A stretch of DNA of 8,350 nt, taken from the NCBI GenBank assembly GCA_938039225.1, contig CALHVH010000097.1, positions 1 to 8,350 of the forward strand. Reading direction: 5' to 3'. This document shows, piece by piece, positions 7,352 to 8,350 of the stretch. The DNA is from an uncultured Gammaproteobacteria bacterium. Its GTDB lineage: Bacteria > Pseudomonadota > Gammaproteobacteria > Steroidobacterales > JABDMI01. The notes beneath the pieces were generated by a model. That model had not been told where the DNA came from, did not search any database, and saw only the letters and a program-made list of their open reading frames with translations. Numbering within the stretch: position 1 is the first letter of the stretch; each line of letters begins with the position of its first letter. The translations under genes were made by a program, and so were the position numbers.

Positions 7352-7549
7352 TTATTCAATGTGAGTTTTTTCTTCATCAAGCACGGTAGATTTATCTGCA
7401 CTATCACTGCTGTTATCGGCAACAGCTTCTTTGAATTCTTTAACTGCACCACCAACATCTTTACCCATGTTACGTAATTTTTTAGTGCCAAAAATCATTA
7501 CTACAATAGCTAAGATTATTAGCAATTGCCAAATACTGATTCCACCCAT
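7352..7549 (-). CDS. tatA: Sec-independent protein translocase TatA
   Basis: TatA oligomerises at the TatBC receptor to form the transport path for folded proteins. The N-terminus MGGISIWQLLII is almost that of E. coli TatA, with the polar Q8 in the single membrane helix and the F20-G21 hinge in FGTKKL. An amphipathic helix (MGKDVGGAVKEFKEAV) and a short charged tail follow. At 65 residues it is slightly shorter than E. coli TatA. A good Shine-Dalgarno GGAG (7556-7559) lies 6 nt before the ATG. It is the first gene of tatABC; a candidate promoter lies in the 92-bp gap to dtd. Confidence 0.97.
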   Translation of the reverse strand: MGGISIWQLLIILAIVVMIFGTKKLRNMGKDVGGAVKEFKEAVADNSSDSADKSTVLDEEKTHIE

Positions 7550-7610
7550 AAGTTACTCCAAGTTCTTTAATGGTCAATGATTGCTATTATGCCTTGTTTT
7601 ACCAGAAAAT

Positions 7611-7638
7611 TTTATACAACTAAACATAAAAACTGCAA
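7611..7638 (-). promoter_or_regulatory. Putative sigma-70 promoter of tatABC
   Basis: On the minus strand, TTGCAG (7633-7638) and TATAAA (7611-7616) are separated by 16 bp, matching 4/6 and 5/6 consensus positions. Transcription would begin near 7604, about 55 nt before tatA. It starts just after the dtd stop codon, so tatABC could be read both from here and by read-through from dtd. Confidence 0.45.
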
Positions 7639-7641
7639 AGT

Positions 7642-8079
7642 CTAGGTATTCAAAGTAAAAGTGACTGGTCCATCATTAACTAAACTGACTTGCATATCAG
7701 CAGCAAATTGGCCAGTTTCAACCTTGAGACCACTCAAGCTACACATTTCCACTAATGCTTCAAAAAGTGCTTTGGCTTGCACTGGTTCTGCTGAACCTGA
7801 AAAACTAGGACGCAAACCTTTACTGGTATCGGCCGCTAAAGTGAATTGAGAAATTAATAAAAGCTCGCCCTTAATGTCTTTTAAGCTTAAATTCATTTTG
7901 TCATTGGCATCAGAAAATACGCGATATTGCAGTAACTTTTTAGCCATTTTCTCGACTTGAGCCAAGGTATCGCCCTTTTCTACCGCTACCAATACACATA
8001 AACCTTGCTGAATCTGGCCTATAGTGTCACCTGAGACCTCTACAGAAGCTTTTTTTACACGTTGAAGCACACTAATCAT
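7642..8079 (-). CDS. dtd: D-aminoacyl-tRNA deacylase
   Basis: This cytoplasmic proofreading enzyme hydrolyses D-amino acids (and mischarged glycine) from tRNA. The protein starts MISVLQRVKKASVEV and carries both signature motifs: SQFTLAAD (residues 77-84, containing T80) and the Gly-cisPro motif NDGPVT (G137, P138), plus GLRPSFSGSAEP. The C-terminal FAADMQVSLVNDGPVTF is nearly identical to E. coli. The start at 8079 gives 145 residues, exactly the E. coli length; the frame is open 19 codons further up, but those codons overlap the palindromic regulatory site. The nearest AAGG lies about 12 nt from the ATG, a rather long spacing. It is divergent from the putative sRNA at the right end and followed by tatABC in the same direction. 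Confidence 0.97.
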   Translation of the reverse strand: MISVLQRVKKASVEVSGDTIGQIQQGLCVLVAVEKGDTLAQVEKMAKKLLQYRVFSDANDKMNLSLKDIKGELLLISQFTLAADTSKGLRPSFSGSAEPVQAKALFEALVEMCSLSGLKVETGQFAADMQVSLVNDGPVTFTLNT

Positions 8080-8113
8080 TGATTTTACATACCTTAATAA
8101 ATTCAAAACAATT

Positions 8114-8131
8114 TGTAGGATTATTCCTACA
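8114..8131. promoter_or_regulatory. GacA/UvrY/LetA-box-like palindrome upstream of the putative sRNA
   Basis: TGTAGG-N6-CCTACA is a perfect inverted repeat (7-bp arms if the flanking A and T of the spacer are counted). The known upstream activating sequence of Gac-controlled Rsm RNA genes is TGTAAG-N6-CTTACA, and this site differs only by one symmetric A-to-G change in each arm. Its centre is about 65 bp before the predicted sRNA start. Two more CCTACA half-sites follow at 8137-8142 and 8157-8162. It also lies 35 bp upstream of the dtd start codon. Confidence 0.6.
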
Positions 8132-8148
8132 CGCATCCTACAGATACC

Positions 8149-8181
8149 CTGACAGACCTACAGATGAATTGCACGCATAAT
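8149..8181 (+). promoter_or_regulatory. Putative activator-dependent promoter of the sRNA
   Basis: CATAAT (8176-8181) is a 5/6 match to the -10 element. CTGACA (8149-8154) resembles a -35 element but sits 21 bp away, which is too far for an efficient unaided promoter. This would fit a promoter that depends on the upstream palindrome-binding activator. The predicted start is near 8188. Tentative. Confidence 0.4.
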
Positions 8182-8187
8182 AGCACT

Positions 8188-8346
8188 TGGCATTGGATGC
8201 TAAGGGATGACAAGATTGTCTAAGGAATATTTAGCAGGAAGCTGATGGATCACACCAAGTATTATGGATTTGATACTTAATCACTTCAAATTACCAATGG
8301 ATGGTTTTTTAACTCCAAATAGTTTGCTTACTATTTGGAGTTTTTT
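8188..8346 (+). ncRNA. Putative CsrB/RsmY/RsmZ-type small RNA that sequesters CsrA/RsmA
   Basis: No reading frame fits here, but the plus strand carries eight GGA triplets in about 160 nt (starting at 8195, 8205, 8224, 8237, 8247, 8266, 8299 and 8337). Five of these fit the CsrA core ANGGA. TCC is absent from the plus strand here except inside the terminator stem. Most GGAs fall in small hairpin loops: TTAGC-AGGAA-GCTGA (8231-8245) or alternatively TGA-TGGA-TCA (8243-8252), AAGTAT/ATACTT around TATGGATTTG (8257-8278), and ACC-AATGGAT-GGT (8293-8305). A GACA/TGTC spacer hairpin lies at 8209-8220. The transcript would end at the strong terminator at 8311-8346 and start near 8188 (approximate), downstream of a Gac-box-like palindrome. 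CsrB/Rsm RNAs bind several CsrA dimers and relieve repression of target mRNAs. The family call rests on architecture, not on sequence similarity I can verify. Confidence 0.72.
8311..8346 (+). terminator. Strong rho-independent terminator of the putative sRNA
   Basis: A perfect 12-bp stem, AACTCCAAATAG (8311-8322) and CTATTTGGAGTT (8331-8342), encloses an 8-nt loop and runs into TTTTTT (8341-8346). The T-tract exists only on the plus strand, so it terminates plus-strand transcription. No plus-strand protein gene lies upstream of it after 2404, which requires a non-coding transcript. Confidence 0.9.
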
Positions 8347-8350
8347 ATGC

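Noticed and set aside
7196..7477. Plus-strand 93-residue open frame across tatA and tatB
   Set aside because: It is antisense to two certain tat genes and shows no recognisable domain or initiation signal.
8080..8136. 19-codon N-terminal extension of dtd
   Set aside because: Family members start at MI(S/A)xxQRV, the 145-residue form has the E. coli length, and the extension overlaps the palindromic regulatory site.
8311..8346. Inverted repeat as a mobile-element end or attachment site
   Set aside because: The perfect stem, short loop and following T-run are fully explained as an intrinsic terminator.

Overview
The window looks like chromosomal DNA of an AT-rich gammaproteobacterium. The tatABC and dtd products are very close to their gammaproteobacterial versions. 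An M2-family lipoprotein peptidase, a POT peptide transporter and a probable Gac/Rsm-type regulatory RNA fit a free-living or host-associated gammaproteobacterium. I cannot name the genus, and I see no phage, IS transposase, CRISPR or rRNA/tRNA gene.

Layout. Positions 1-1815 (minus strand) hold the N-terminal 605 codons of a large HerA/FtsK-like P-loop ATPase that runs off the left edge. It is divergent from a 141-residue protein of unknown function (1979-2404, plus). Positions 2405-2637 hold a nested palindromic repeat and a bidirectional terminator, where the plus-strand gene converges with the peptidase gene. Positions 2638-6082 (minus) hold a probable two-gene peptide-utilisation unit: a POT/PTR2 proton-coupled peptide transporter, then a UUCG-capped hairpin, then an angiotensin-converting-enzyme-like peptidyl-dipeptidase lipoprotein. 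Positions 6249-7549 (minus) are tatABC, the twin-arginine translocase, and 7642-8079 (minus) is dtd, the D-aminoacyl-tRNA deacylase.

The least ordinary part is the gene-free right end (8080-8350). On the plus strand it contains a perfect TGTAGG-N6-CCTACA palindrome resembling a GacA/UvrY/LetA box, two further CCTACA half-sites, a -10-like sequence, about 160 nt with eight GGA triplets (most of them in predicted hairpin loops), and a strong intrinsic terminator. This is the architecture of a CsrB/RsmY/RsmZ-type RNA that sequesters CsrA/RsmA, and I annotate it as such with moderately high confidence.

How the parts work together. The peptidase would release dipeptides outside the cytoplasm and the transporter would import them. 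The Tat and dtd genes are housekeeping functions. The putative Csr/Rsm RNA would be a global post-transcriptional regulator, transcribed divergently from dtd. The ATPase and its divergent small partner are of unknown purpose. Start codons of dtd, tatC, the peptidase and the 141-residue protein were moved inward from the longest open frames on the basis of family N-termini, Shine-Dalgarno sites or the signal peptide.
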